Assembly: GCA_025766275.1 (NCBI GenBank)
Contig: JAFKAC010000007.1
Location: forward strand, 930,001 to 994,000
Direction of reading: 5' to 3'
Length of the DNA stretch: 64,000 bases
From: Lactarius indigo
Taxonomy: Eukaryota; Basidiomycota; Agaricomycetes; Russulales; Russulaceae
This document shows positions 46,115 to 59,100 of the stretch, piece by piece. A model generated the notes under the pieces. The model saw nothing but the letters and a program-made list of their open reading frames with translations. It had not been told where the DNA came from and did no database searches. The first letter of the stretch is position 1. Each line of letters starts with the position of its first letter. The translations under genes and the position numbers were made by a program.

Positions 46115-47559
46115 GCCTGGGGTTTGAGGGGTTGCTCATGACACAGCCTTTGAAAAGCGCTGGTGAACACCAGACAAAATGTGCGCACTTGCGTGATAAC
46201 CCTTCATGGTGCGTGCCCTTCCCTTTCACGCTGGACACACAAGGCATTCAAAAGTGTTGTCAGAATGCCTCAAGAAATCTGGAAGGGAGAAATGATACCA
46301 ACATTAGTGAAAACCGGCTAATGACATACCTGCAGAACTGAGGTAACCATTATTCCTGCCTCCATCCCCCTGCATTGCGCTGCACGAATGGCCCATGGTG
46401 TGTCTCAACAGTGTTGCGAAAGTGTGTGAGTCCCTTGTGTTCACACATCATGCATCGCTGATTGTGGCTATCTTCCCATCACGTGAGTTCTGTCTTATTG
46501 ATTTGTGCGTGGTTCCCACCTTGTGCATTGTCTCATGGAGGTTGCAACTGCAACATCTTTTTTTACCCATCTCCCATCTTCATGAAATTCGGTCACATTT
46601 TCTCTTTCATTTGAAGGAAACCTGCCTCATGATCTCCATGATTCAGAAGTGGTAAGTAAACTTGTTACGCACAATGTGTGCTAACTGAGATTCTCCACAC
46701 CAGCTGTTCCAACTGATGGTTCATCTTCTCCCAGAGTTTGCCTCTCTGTGCCCTGTTATCTGGGCCATCAATCGCCATTTTGAAGCAGTTCGACCACGGA
46801 GTGAGGAGGTACAGCCTAACACTGTAAGTGCTGCTTTGTCACCGTCTCAGACCTCAACACTTATTGCATGTCACAGACACATGTTGTACTGATCTCATTC
46901 CTTCCTCTTGCACCAGCTTTTGACAAATCATCCACTGCGGCCTGGGTGACACTTGCATCCCAAGTCCAGAGCTGGCTCACTTTTTATATACAAGACCAGG
47001 ACTTGCCACACTGGAAATGGGGCACTGAGGTGTTCTGGATAGCTTTCATCACCACTTTCCCCAGCTTTCCCCTTGGAGACTGGCCCCTGTTGATAAGTGA
47101 CCCTTGCACACTTAGTGGCTCATATGGACCGGACTTGCAGCATGGACTGCTTTAGATTAGATATACAGGACTTGTAGATTAGATACTGTTTGATCTGTAC
47201 AATCTATTACTTATCATTGTGTCATGTATGACATCACTGTACTTCTATGACATCATGTGTTCAGACTCTGCATTGTGAAGACTAGCGAAATTGGGTACTA
47301 TAATTGCCGCATTCGGACTGTTTTGATTTCGGTATTCATAAACAAATCGCTCCGATATAATTACTCGTACGATACTTTTCCCCTCCTCAGTTCGTCTTGT
47401 ACTCGGATGCTGAGGAGGTAAGCACACCCTCTTATTGTTTCCCGCCTAATGTTTCTGATCTCGTTATCAATAGATACTTTTTAGGTTTGTAGTTGAATAA
47501 TAAGTTCGTCTTGTACTCAGACGCTGAGGAGATGCTTTTTAGGGTCTAATATGCATTGT
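46115..47559. other. CpG-poor DNA right of the transposase-like gene
   Basis: No gene supported. A plus-strand frame of 95 codons (46,868-47,155) contains WLTFYIQDQDLPHWKWGTEV, which could be a relic of another element exon. A short repeat, TTCGTCTTGTACTC, occurs at about 47,390 and 47,505 followed by GATGCTGAGGAGG or GACGCTGAGGAGA. Confidence 0.35.
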
Positions 47560-47903
47560 ACTCAACACCTTTGTTCTTTACTTAGCATTATCTTTATTAT
47601 GATGTCACTATGATATCACTTAGCTCTGGACTCTTCTTGTTCTCCCTTCCCTTGTTCTCAAAGCGTCCACTCCCTTGTCCCTTTGTAGAACAATAGCACC
47701 TTTGTATTCTGTGACTAGTGTTACTTATCTTGTACTACTGTCACCCTCTGTAGGAGTATAAGTAGAGTACCATGTACGCTCCTGGTCCACATCAGTTCTC
47801 ACTGCTTGTGTGCCAGACTACCATCTTGCTTCCACTGCTTGACTTCCTGTTTGCTGCTTTCAGCCACTCCTCATATCTCACCACAGAACACTTTGTCCCT
47901 CTG
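47560..47903. repeat. Possible remnant of an older LTR
   Basis: The segment just left of element A has a promoter-like GTATAAGTAGAGTACC near 47,757 followed by a pyrimidine-rich leader, as in the LTRs of elements A and B. The DNA right of element A (63,940 onward) should be its continuation. I cannot see its own ends, so this is a guess from layout. Confidence 0.3.
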
Positions 47904-48482
47904 TGTTATGATCCAACGCTTCGGACCTCAGTCACAGTATGTTTCCACCCTGCCTTTCCCCTTCTGTACTATACCTTGTTACCAAAGGAGCTACTGTTAC
48001 TAGTGGTGCTGTTTCCTTGATCCGAACTCCTGCTTGCTCCGTTTAGTCTCTTTGACATTGTGTGGACTTGTGTTCATGTTGTTTGGAACCCTGTCCTATA
48101 TAAACCTGTACTATAGACCGTAGGAAGCCAGACTTGGCTTCGTTTGCAATCTAGCAACCTTGCCTCCGTACTTTGGTGTGACCTCGCCTTATCCCTCTCT
48201 TCTTGTGCATCCCCTACCTCGGTCCCTAACCAGGACACTTCGAAGTCTTTGCAGTTGAACTATATCAACGCATTACACCTGTTATACTCTGTGCACTAGC
48301 AAGATCAAGTGTAGAGAAGTGTTAGACACTTCGGACGAGGAGTCCTACATTACAGAGTAGTGCTGCACCTTGTGCAACACTTTTATCACTCGTATTTCAT
48401 AGCAATAAGACAACAGAGGTCTTCGCTTGATACTTGTGTGATTCAGAACCTCTAGAGCCCACGCCCCTGCTAGGGCGTAACA
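47904..48482 (+). repeat. Element A 5' LTR
   Basis: 579 bp, TG...CA ends, TATATAAA at 48097-48104 as the likely promoter. It differs from the 3' LTR at about nine or ten places including one 1 bp indel. Confidence 0.95.
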
Positions 48483-50644
48483 CGCTGGGCCACAACATCA
48501 GGCAGACCACCTTGTTACAAGTGCCTCATCAAAGGCGAACTTAGACCAGTGGAATTTATCAACAACAACTGGTACATCCTCCGATACTTTCAGAACACAT
48601 ACCACACCAGAGCCATAAACATCACACCACACAGATTTGCTGAAGGACTAGGCTGGTGGAACGAAGAAGACGAACAGAACCCAGAAACGCCCACACAGCA
48701 ATCATCCTCAGCACCAAGAAACACTAGGGGAACATATGGACTACAACAAGACTCATCATCAGAAGAACCCAGCTCAGACGAAGCGGAATCACACTCAGAA
48801 CTATCCCACTCCTCAGAACACCGCCTAGACATCACAGTACCCACACAAGCTTCGTCACAAGCCAGCCCCACTATCCCTATCTGGATAGAACCATCCCCAG
48901 CGGAAGAAGGATTCCCAGCCCCACTACCACCAATCAGATTGCCCTCCCCAGTCGAACCACCCCAGAGCCCCATCACACCACAGCCAACACTTATCATGTC
49001 AGCCATAAATGTTATGATCTGACGCTTCGGACCTAAGTCACAGTATGTCTCCACCCTGCCTTCCCCCTTCTGTACTATACCTTGTTACCAAAGGAGCTAC
49101 TGTTACTGGTGGCGCTGTTTCTTTGATCCAAACTTCTGTTTACTCCATTTAGTCTCTTTGATATTGTGTGGACTTGTGTTCATGTTGTTTGGAACCATGT
49201 CCTATATAAACCTGTACCATAGACCGTAGGAAGCCAGACTTGGCTTCGTTTGCAATCTAGCAACCTTGCCTCCGTACTTTGGTGTGACCTCGCCTTATCC
49301 CTCTCTTCTTGTGCATCCCCTACCTCAGTCCCTAACCAGGACACTTCGAAGTCTTTGCAGTTGAACTATATCAACGCGTTACACCTGTTATACTCTGTGC
49401 ACTAGCAAGATCAAGTGTAGAGAAGTGTTAGACACTTCGGACGAGGAGTTCTACATTACAGAGTAGTGCTGCACCTTGTGCCACACTTCTATCACTCGTA
49501 TTTCATAGCAATAAGACAACAGAAGTCTTCGCTTGATACTTGTGTAATTCAGAACCTTTAGAACCCACGCCCCTGCTAGGGCGTAACAATAAACGCCACA
49601 GGCACTGGCACAGGTACCGGCTCAAGCACCGGAACAGGAGGAACACCAACAACGAGCTCAGGAGGACTCAAAGGAGCACCCCCTACTCCGTTCACTGGAG
49701 ATAGAACAGAGAGTGGTCAGTTCAAAAGAGAACTACTACGATACATCAAGTTAAATAGCGAGAATGAACTCATCAAAGAACCTTATGCACGGGTACTATT
49801 CGCCCTTACAATGTTCAAAGGACCCGGTGTACAGCTGTGGGTCAACCAAACCGAAGATGACATGGAAGCGGCGCTAGCAGACCCCACCAAAGCCCTCACC
49901 AAAAACAGCAAAGATCTTTGGGACGGTTTTCTCGACACCTTCAACAGAGACTGGACCGACACTCTAAACAAAGAAAGAGCCTACCAGAAGCTCATCAGTT
50001 TGACGATGCAGGGTGGAGCATTGGACAGTTACATCCTCGACTTCGAACACCTTGCAGGAATAGCAGGATGGGCAAGAGATGCCCCTGGAACGGTGGAATT
50101 CTTCAAAAGAGGACTACCCACAGGACTGTATCGTGCTTGCCTTATGCGAACCACCATCCCAAACACCATGGACGAGTGGCAAACCACTGCCAGAGCAGAA
50201 CACCAACGCTGGAAGCTGCTAAAAGCCAGACCAGGGAATAGAAACCCAGGGCCAACCCAGAATGTCCACCAAGGACGGCCAAAGCAAGACCCAAATGCGA
50301 TGGATGTAGATGCCACCACCTCCACCCCCTTTAAGAAGCTTACTGAAGAAGAAAAGAAAGCCCTCATGAAAGAAGGACGCTGCTTCAAATGCAGACAGCA
50401 AGGACACATGGCCAGGAACTGTCAACGACAAAACACCACTAACCAAACCAAAGCCAGAGCCACAGACACCCAAGAAGCGGACACTGCACCCCCATACACC
50501 CCAGAAGCAAGCACCTTGTCGGTGGCTGCTACCACAACCAAAGATAAAGTCCGACAGGCCCATGCACTCGTCCAAGGCATGACTGAGGATGAAAAGAGAC
50601 GCTACTATGCCTTAGATCAGGATTTTTGCGATGCCGACCTGTGA
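48474..50644 (+). pseudogene. gag: Element A gag, interrupted by a solo LTR
   Basis: The frame is open from the end of the 5' LTR (48474) to 49009, is interrupted by the solo LTR and one copy of its target duplication, and resumes in the same frame at 49594 until TGA at 50642-50644. The first ATG in frame is 48999, so about 525 bases upstream are open but have no start codon. The capsid-like part contains WDGFLDTFNRDW, LDSYILDFEHLAGIAGW and FFKRGLPTGLYRACL. One zinc knuckle, CFKCRQQGHMARNC (50381-50422), binds RNA. Counting from ATG 48999 the uninterrupted protein would be about 353 residues. It cannot be made intact now because of the insertion. Confidence 0.85.
49010..49588 (+). mobile_element. 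Solo LTR of the element A family, nested in gag
   Basis: 579 bp with the same TGTTATGATC and GCGTAACA ends, flanked by the 5 bp duplication ATAAA (49005-49009 and 49589-49593). It differs from the element A LTRs at about twenty positions, so it came from another family member. Recombination between the two LTRs of that copy has deleted its interior. TATATAAA lies at 49203-49210. Confidence 0.95.
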
Positions 50645-50667
50645 GAGCTGACAGGGAGGCCAATTCA

Positions 50668-53649
50668 ATGTATAGTGTTCGCGATAGTGCTATGACAATC
50701 AAAGTCCTTGTTCGCCTTTACTACAAAGAAGCTCGCATAAATGTACTGCTGGACAGCGGTGCAACAGACAACCTAATCGACCGAAACCTAATCCAAAAAC
50801 TTGGGCTAGGAACCACTCCTTTGAAACCACCCAGATTGGTCCGAAATGTAGATGGATCGTTAAACAAAGATGGCACCATGACGGAAACATGCCAGTTATG
50901 GATAAAAAGAGGAGAAGAAGAAACTCCTTTCCAGTTTTTCGTAACCAGCCTAGGAGAAGATAGAATGATCTTCGGATACCCCTGGTTTGAACACGAAAAC
51001 CCAGACATAGACTGGAAGAAACAAGAGCTGAAAGGAGAAGCAGTCACCATCCTGACAGGAGGGTACCACTTCCGAAGAAAGCGACACCAAGAAGCAAAAA
51101 CGGCAGCAACCAAAACAACCTTTGACCCAGTAAAAGAAACTGCAATCCCAGAAGAATACCAGTGCCACAACAAGGTATTCTCAGACGAAGAAGCACAGCG
51201 CTTTCCCCCAGAAAGAGAAGAAGACCATCCCATCACACTGCGACCAGATGCACCCAACAAGATCAATTGCAAAATCTACCCCTTGACTCCAGAAGAAGAC
51301 AAGGAATTAAAAGCATATCTTGACGAAAACATAGCAAAAGGATACATCTATGAAGGGAGTTCCCCCTACGCTTCCTCCTTCTTCTTCAGAAAGAAAACAG
51401 ATGGAGGGTTGCGCCCTATCCTGGACTACAGACCCCTAAATACTTGGACAATAAAAGACACTTACCCACTACCCCTCATCTCCGACATCTTGACCAACTT
51501 AAATGGGAAAACACTGTTCTCGAAGTTTGACATCAGATGGGGGTACCATAACATCCGCATAAAAGAGGAAGACCAGTGGAAGGCAGCCTTCAAAACACCA
51601 AGGGGACTGTTCATCCCTCGAGTCATGACCTTCGGCCTCACAAATGCACCAGCCACCTTTGCAAGAACCATGAGCAGAATACTCCGACCACTCATGGATA
51701 AATACCCCAGAGAACTATTTGTGTACATGGACGATGTCCTGATAGCCACAGAAGAAGATACAGAGCGCCACAGACAAATTGTACACAAGTTCTTGGAAAT
51801 CTGTGAAAAGGAATCTTATTTCCTCAAAGCATCGAAATGCGTGTTCGAACAAAGAAAGATCCACTACCTAGGCGTTGTCATCGATGGGTCTCAGATCAAG
51901 ATCGACCCAAAGAAGGTAGAAGGACTAAAGGACTGGCCAAGAGACATCAAGTCAGTCAAACAAGCAAGAAGCGTGTTGGGAACACTAAGTTATCAGCGAC
52001 CCTTCATCCCCAACTTCGCTCACTTAGCAAGACCCATCACGGACACAATAAAGACATCAGAAGGACCATTCAGATGGACAAAAGAAGCAGCAGAAGCCTT
52101 AGAAACTCTCATCACGCTTGTGTGCAAAGACCCCATCTTATGTCAACCAGATATGGACAAACCTTTTGAGCTAGAAGTAGATGCCTCCGCTTTCGCCACA
52201 GGGGCAATCTTAACACAAAGAGACAACCGAAACAAACCACAAGCTGTGGGATACTTCTCCAAATCGTTTTCAGAAGCGGAGCGCAACTATGACATCCATG
52301 ACAGGGAACTCCTGGCAGTAATCAGAGGACTAGAACACTGGAGACACCTTCTTTTAGGGTCACCCCATGAAATCACAGTGTTTACAGACCACAAAAACCT
52401 AGAATATTACCGCCACCCTCGACAAATCAATAGGAGAGTGGCGCGTTACATCCCCAGACTTGCAGACTATCACATCAAACTTCACCACAAACCCGGACCC
52501 CAAAACCATGCAGATGCTCTGTCAAGACGCCCTGACCATGACACCGGAGCAGGAGATAACACCGATGTAGTGGTCCTGACCCCAACTATCTTCGCAAACT
52601 CCGCTCTCTCCATAAGGATAGATGACCAGGTCATGGCACACCAACTAGACCACCAAGACACTCTGAACAAGTGGGCCGCCCCCTTCCACCTAGTAAAACA
52701 AGGCAAACACTGGTGGAAAGGCGACAAACTGGTGGTTGTGGACAACACACCGCTAAAGAGGGGGGTAATTTCCCTGTTTCACGATACAAAAACAGCTGGA
52801 CACCCTGGAATAACAAAGACCTTGTGGATAGTGTCACAAGACTTTTGGTGGCCAAACATGAAAGACGACATATCCGCATATGTAAAGGGTTGTGCCACAT
52901 GCCAATCAAACAAGAACTTCCCTGGAAACCCGAAACCACCGATATTCCCCATCAAGACTAACCCAGAAGTGCTCCCTTTTGAAACCATCGCTCTAGACTT
53001 CATCACAAAACTACCCCAATCAGAAGACAATGACACAATTCTCACCATCACAGACCATGACTGTTCCAAAGCAGCCTTCTTTATCCCATGCAGCGAAACA
53101 ATAGACGCAGAGGGAGTGGCAAAACTCTATGCCAAAACTGTCCTGCCACACTACGGACTACCAAGAAGGGTCATCTCCGACAGAGACCCCAGATTCACAG
53201 TGAAGTTCATCAAGGAACTATGCAGAGTGCTCGACATAGAACAAAACATCAGCACAGCATACCACCCACAAACAGATGGACAATCAGAGCGAACAAACCA
53301 GTGGTTAGAACAGTACCTCCGAATGTTCATAAACCACCAACAAGACAATTGGACGGAGCTACTACCACTGGCACAGTACACCCACAACTCCTGGCCAAGC
53401 GCAACCACTAAAAAGGCACCCTACGAATTAATCCTTGGGTACATCCCAAGAGTACACCAACCAGAAAGAACGACCACAGTGCCAGGAACACAAGAAAGAT
53501 TAGAGCGAATCCAGGAAGCCAGAAGGACCACCCAAGCAGCAATTACCCATGCACAGTCACTCTACAAAGGATCCTCTCGCTTCGAACAACACACAGAAGG
53601 AGATAGTGTGTGGCTGGATGCCAGGAACTTGAAAACAACGCACCCTAGT
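50668..53649 (+). pseudogene. pol: Element A pol, first part (protease, RT, RNase H, integrase)
   Basis: The frame is -1 relative to gag and is open from 50626, overlapping the gag end by 19 bases; the first ATG is 50668. Domains in order: aspartic protease (LLDSGATDNLI), reverse transcriptase (LDYRPLNTWTIKDTYPLPLI, catalytic FVYMDDVLIA at about 51,718-51,747), RNase H (FELEVDASAFATGA, YDIHDRELLAVIRG, FTDHKNLEY), integrase zinc finger (HDTKTAGHPG then CATCQ) and integrase core (LDFITKL, VISDRDPRF, AYHPQTDGQSERTNQ). Element B entered at 53650, after the codons for HPS. The frame continues in the segment at 61471. All the catalytic motifs I can check look intact, so it was probably functional until element B inserted. 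Confidence 0.93.
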
Positions 53650-54160
53650 TGTTATGGTACGAACTTGACAATTTACCACATACGACTCATGACCGGTTAT
53701 GACTATGGTCCGGTATCAGTATTAGTCATGGACTCTTACTTTGCATCAGTCAGCATAGTAGTTCGCATGTGATTGTGACTCATGTATGACTCATTCCTAG
53801 GATAGCTGTACTAGGGTTCGAGCTAGTTACGCTATTGGTTACGTACTATTCCAGCGGCGCTTTAAAGCCCACGTGTATCTGTATAAGTAGTCGACTCAGA
53901 AGACCAAGAGTCCCCATCTTGGTCTTCTTCAATCCACTACTTGACTTGTCTCTTACTCTGCCTTAGTCTCGGACTAAGTGTACTTCTGCTTGTATCCACC
54001 AAGGGATACTTATCTTCCACCTTTCGCTGCAGTGTGTGCCAAGTGGGCCCCTGTTCAGCTTGCATTGGGTTGACACAAAATCCCCATTCGCCTTTACTTC
54101 GCTAAGTCGATTACGCCTCTCTAGAAGTCCAAGTCGGACTAACGCCGGTGGAGCGTAACA
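53650..54160 (+). repeat. Element B 5' LTR
   Basis: 511 bp, TGTTATGGTAC to GAGCGTAACA. A likely promoter element GTATAAG is at 53881-53887. Five differences from the 3' LTR, all at CpG positions. Confidence 0.95.
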
Positions 54161-56144
54161 TTAAGACCAAGTTCCTCATCGTGGCGTACTCGACCAGAGA
54201 CCAGTGGACGTCCTTCCGTCCCTATCACATTGAACGACGAGGAGATCGCAACGTACCAACAAGATTCTTAGGAGCAGCTCAGTGGAGAGAGCGAGGAGAA
54301 GACACTGGATATTTCGTAGAGTTTAACGGTCCTAACCGTTTCCGACCCGTCGAGTTTAACTTTGAACATCTCTGTTGGGTCGAGGTTACTTGGAACCCTA
54401 TAGATCATCGCTGGGACATCATATGACCAGCAGGAAGAAACTACAATTGCGATATCGACGTGCGAGAGCTTAATAGCCGCGCAGACTACGGTCCTATAGA
54501 CGGACAAGCACGAGAACACACCGACGAAGGAGTCAGCAGAGAAGAGGCCTCTGACAGTCAACAATCACCAAGTCGAGGAACAACGCCAGCAGAGGAAGCA
54601 AGCCTAGGAGCCATTGGCGACCACATCATACAACGAACTGAGTCGCTAACTATTCATCAACCCGAACCAGAAGTAATCTACATTCACAGCCCCGCAGTCG
54701 CAATGGCAACAGCCACCATTACCCAAGAAGAGGTACACCTCACCAATGAAGAAAGGGATCGGATCGCCCTAGAAGAACAAAGACGCATTGCAGAAGAATC
54801 GCGAGCTAATTTAGCTCCTATCAACCCATATACGGGTCATCGAATGACCGACGATGATGTAGCAATCCATCGTGCCATTGGACCCGACGTAGCTGATCCT
54901 CCCAGCGGAGGAGGTGGACCCCCTGGTGACCTACCCCGAGGAGGTGGGGGGCCCCCATCAAGAGGACCGGGGTTCGAAGGATTCCCTGGAGGATTCCCAG
55001 GAGGACCACCAGGAGGAGGACCACCGGGAGGAGGATTACCAGGTGCAGGTCCTATTATTCCCCCTCCAAGTAATAAGTTAGCTGGCGAAGCACCCACAGT
55101 ATTTGATGGTGAATACGCCAAAGTTGAAGCGTTCCTTACTCAGTGGCATGTCTACTGGGGCATGAATGCAGATGAAGGCATAATGGCCACACCCTATCGA
55201 CGAGCCTTACTTTTCCTATCTTATATCAAAGGCGTTAACGTTAGCGAATGGGTACTAGCAATGCTCACCTGGCTCAATGGCCAGATACAAGCTGGCATAC
55301 CCCGTACTAGTGAGGGGCTATGGAACGAAATCACGCCAGTTTTATGCAGCGCTTCCGCAACACGATGGAACAAGAACAAGCTCAATACGAGCTCAAGAAA
55401 GGAGTCAAAATGATTGGGGGCAATCTAGATGAGTATTGTACCCAATTCGAACAATTGATACGCCGCGCTCAGTATCGACTCGACGATCCACAAACGCTAG
55501 ACTTATTTGCAAGCGGATTACCAAAAGACCTATATGAAAAGGTCTATACCCTTGACAATCCTCGCAACTACCGTGAATGGAAGGAAGCAGCTACCATTCG
55601 TCAACAGCAGTATCTTCACCTTAAAGCGGTATTGAACAAAGGAGTTCCCCCTGGACAGGGACAAGGGAGACAACGACAACAACGACAGTGGCAGGGACCG
55701 CCAAGGAGTTCATGGCAACCAAGAAACTTACGAGATCCAAACGCCATGGATACCTCTGCAGACCGAATTCGAGGGCGACTTGCAGGAGCTGAGGATATAC
55801 TCGCTCCTCGTCCCCCATACTGACCGAGAGGAGGATTTTTACAGAAAGGAGGAGGACGTAATAACCAAAGGCCAGTCACATGTTACAATTGTGGAAAGGA
55901 CGGACACATGGCCCGCGATTGCAGACAACCGCGAGGGGGATATCAATCCCAAACATCAACCAGTCGGTATGTCGACACCGACTACCATCAGCAAGAACCA
56001 GAAGTCGCTACCAGGGCGGTCCAAGACGTACCCCCTCAACAGCGCGCTAGCGATTGGCTTAACGGAGTAGCAGGAGAATCGGACGACGTAAAAGACATCA
56101 TCCTCCAACAACTGTGGAAGAAGGAGGGTTTTCAGGACGCCTGA
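54161..56144 (+). pseudogene. gag: Element B gag with two TGA codons and one frameshift
   Basis: Translation in one frame from the LTR end meets TGA at 54424-54426 and then stays open to 55413. Around 55,335-55,350 the coding frame moves by -1, as if one base had been lost. The new frame meets TGA at 55821-55823, then runs through the zinc knuckle CYNCGKDGHMARDC (55881-55922) to TGA at 56142. The first in-frame ATG is at 54703 (MATATITQEEVHLTNEERD). A glycine-proline-rich stretch lies at 54,900-55,060 and capsid-like sequence at 55,090-55,630 (YKFVEAFLTQWHVYWG-like, LDDPQTLDLFASGLPKDLYE). Both TGA codons could come from CGA. As it stands gag is not translatable as one protein. Confidence 0.8.
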
Positions 56145-59100
56145 ACCCATCGGCCTGGGTGAGGGCAGTTAATTGTAACAGTGTAATCATGACTCACTAT
56201 CGTTCTATGAGAGTTCCAGTATCGATTCGCACCAGTTACGCAATGGCCGACATACGCGCATTAGTCGACTCAGGAGCAACCCATTGCTTCATGAAACCAT
56301 CGTTCGCAAAACGAATGGGATTAGGGACTAAACTACTCGACGTCCCAAAGAAAATATGGAATATTGACAATACGGAGAATAAATTGGGGCGTATCACCCA
56401 TTATACCGACGTTGACGTCCAAACTAAAGGCATTCATAAGGAGATTCACTTCCTCATCACGGACATTGGTAACGAAGATATTGTGCTAGGCTACCCCTGG
56501 CTTGCTATTTATGATCCACATATCAAGTGGTCACAGGCGGCTATACACGAAGACATGCTCCCTATCATTATTCGATCAATCAACCCCTACGTCAAAACAA
56601 CACCAGTAGTGGCAACAACCACTGTTCAAGACGACGACTATGAAGTCGTACACTCCTGTGTCATCATGGATGAACAACGACAACAATTTGAAGAGGGATG
56701 CCGAATCAGGGCCACTGCCACTGAACTCGCCATAGCCGCTCAACAATATGTCACAAAAGCTGAGTTACCCGCTGAATACCACGAATTTGAATGCCTCTTC
56801 AGTGAAGAGGCATCGGACAGGTTTCCACCCAGCAGGCCTTGGGATCACGCTATCGAATTCAAACCAGGAACAGCTGACGCAATTGACTGTAAAATATACC
56901 CCATGACACAAGAAGAAGACAAGAAGTTACGCGAATGGATTGACGAACAACTCAAAAAGGGGTATATAAGACCCTCCAAATCTCCCTACGCGTCATCTTT
57001 CTTCTTCATCAAGAAAAAAGATGGGAAGTTACGACCCGTCCAAGACTATCGAAAGATCAACGCTGTCACCATTCGCAACCAATACCCCCTTCCCCTCATC
57101 TCTGACCTCATCACCGACCTCAGCAATGCTCACATCTATACTAAGCTCAATGTTAGATGGGGGTATAACAACATACGTATCAAAGAAGGAGATGAAGAAA
57201 AAGCTGCGTTCAAAACGCGTTACGGCTTATTCGAACCAACGGTGATGTTTTTCGGCCTGACCAACTCCCCGGCAACATTCCAGACAATGATGAATTTCAT
57301 CTTCAGGGACGTCATTGCGAAACACGAAAAACGGGGCACCGTTATTCGGGTTTATATGGACGATATTGGCATCGCTACTGGGCTTACTCACTCCTTATCA
57401 GACCACGTCGACGCCATCAAAGATGTACTCCGCGTATCCGCGGAACACGACCTATATTACAAACTTGAAAAATGCCTCTTCCACTCCCCGCGCATGGATT
57501 ACCTGGGGGTAATCCTTGAAAAGGGGGTGACACGTATGGACCCTGTCAAAATTTCCGGCATCAAGGACTGGCCTACGCCAACCAAGGTTAAGGACGTCCG
57601 CTCTTTTCTTGGATTTTGCAATTTTTACCGACCTTTCATACGAGGTTTCGCAACCAAAGCGCGACCACTCAACAAACTTACACGCAAGGACACTGAATGG
57701 CATTGGGGCACGGAAGAAGAAAGGGCGTTCCAAGATCTCAAGACGCTTGTCACCAGTGAACCCGTCTTGACACATCCAGATCTTACAAAACAGTTCGAAT
57801 TGGAAGTAGACGCGTCTGGTTTTGCAACCGGTGCAGTACTTCTTCAACGAAAAGAAGACGGCAAGCGACATCCCATCGGCTACTACTCTGCAACACTTAA
57901 CGAAGCCGAGAGAAATTACGACATCTATGATCTTGAACTCCTCGCCATCGTCAAAGCCTTCAGACACTGGAGACCCTTGCTAGCAGGCTCACCCCACAAA
58001 ATCAAGGTATTCTCGGACCATCTCAACCTACAGTACTGGAAATCGCCACAAAAGATCAGTAGGCGAGTAGCCAGGGAAGTGCTTGAACTCTCAGAATATG
58101 ATTTTGAGATTCACCACATCAAAGGCACTTCCAACGGACGCGCTGATGCACTATCACGAAGACCAGACTACGACCAGGGAGAAAATGACAACGAAGGGGT
58201 AACGGTATTACCGGAAAACATCTTTGTACGCGCTGCGATGCTGGAAGAACCGCGGCATCTACACTGGAGACCCGAGGTTTTGCCCGCAGACATGACCCCC
58301 GATCACCCCATTTACGAGCAAGATATAGCTAAGTTGAAACCGTGGGTCGACGCTCATAAACTAAAAGACATTGAAGGGACATGGTATAAAGATGGACACC
58401 GAGTAGTCACAGGCGGCATCCATGACAAACGCACCATCATCGCCGCCCATCATGACTCCCCTGTCTATGGCCACCCTGGCATCAAATGCACTCTCCAACT
58501 TACCGAACGACATTACTGGTGGCCACAAATGAAAAACGACGTCACAGATTATGTCAAAGGATGTGCAGAATGCCAGCAACACAAAGTCAATCTCCGACCA
58601 ATCCGAGCACCCCTACAACCCATTTACCCTAAACCAGAAGCCCTGCCATTCGAGACCATCGCAGTAGACTTCATCACCAAACTCCCTGTTTCCCGCGGAT
58701 ATGACTCTATTCTCACGGTAACAGATCACAATTGCACCAAAGCCGCCATTTTCATCCCCTGTAATGAAGAGATAACGGCCGAAGGGACGGCTGCCCTGTA
58801 CGTCTCTCATGTTTTCCCACGATTCGGACTCCCCTCGCACGTTATCAGTGACCGAGATCCCCGCTTCGCATCCAAGTTCATGCGGGAGATATGCAAAATC
58901 CTTGGCATCAGCCAAAATATCTCAACCGCTTATCACCCCAGAACCGACGGCCAATCGGAGCGAACAAATCAATGGCTGGAGCAATATCTCCGCTTTTGGG
59001 TCAACGAACGACAAGACGATTGGGTCCGTTATCTACCAATGGCAGAATTCACGCACAACAACTGGCCTAATGAAACCACGCGGGAGTCCCCCTTCTTTCT

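Noticed and set aside
48483..48500. A tRNA primer-binding site after the element A 5' LTR
   Set aside because: No TGG-start compl​ement to a common tRNA end is visible; self-priming is possible but cannot be shown.
54837..55121. Gly/Pro-rich minus-strand frame in element B
   Set aside because: Shadow of the Gly/Pro-rich gag stretch on the plus strand.
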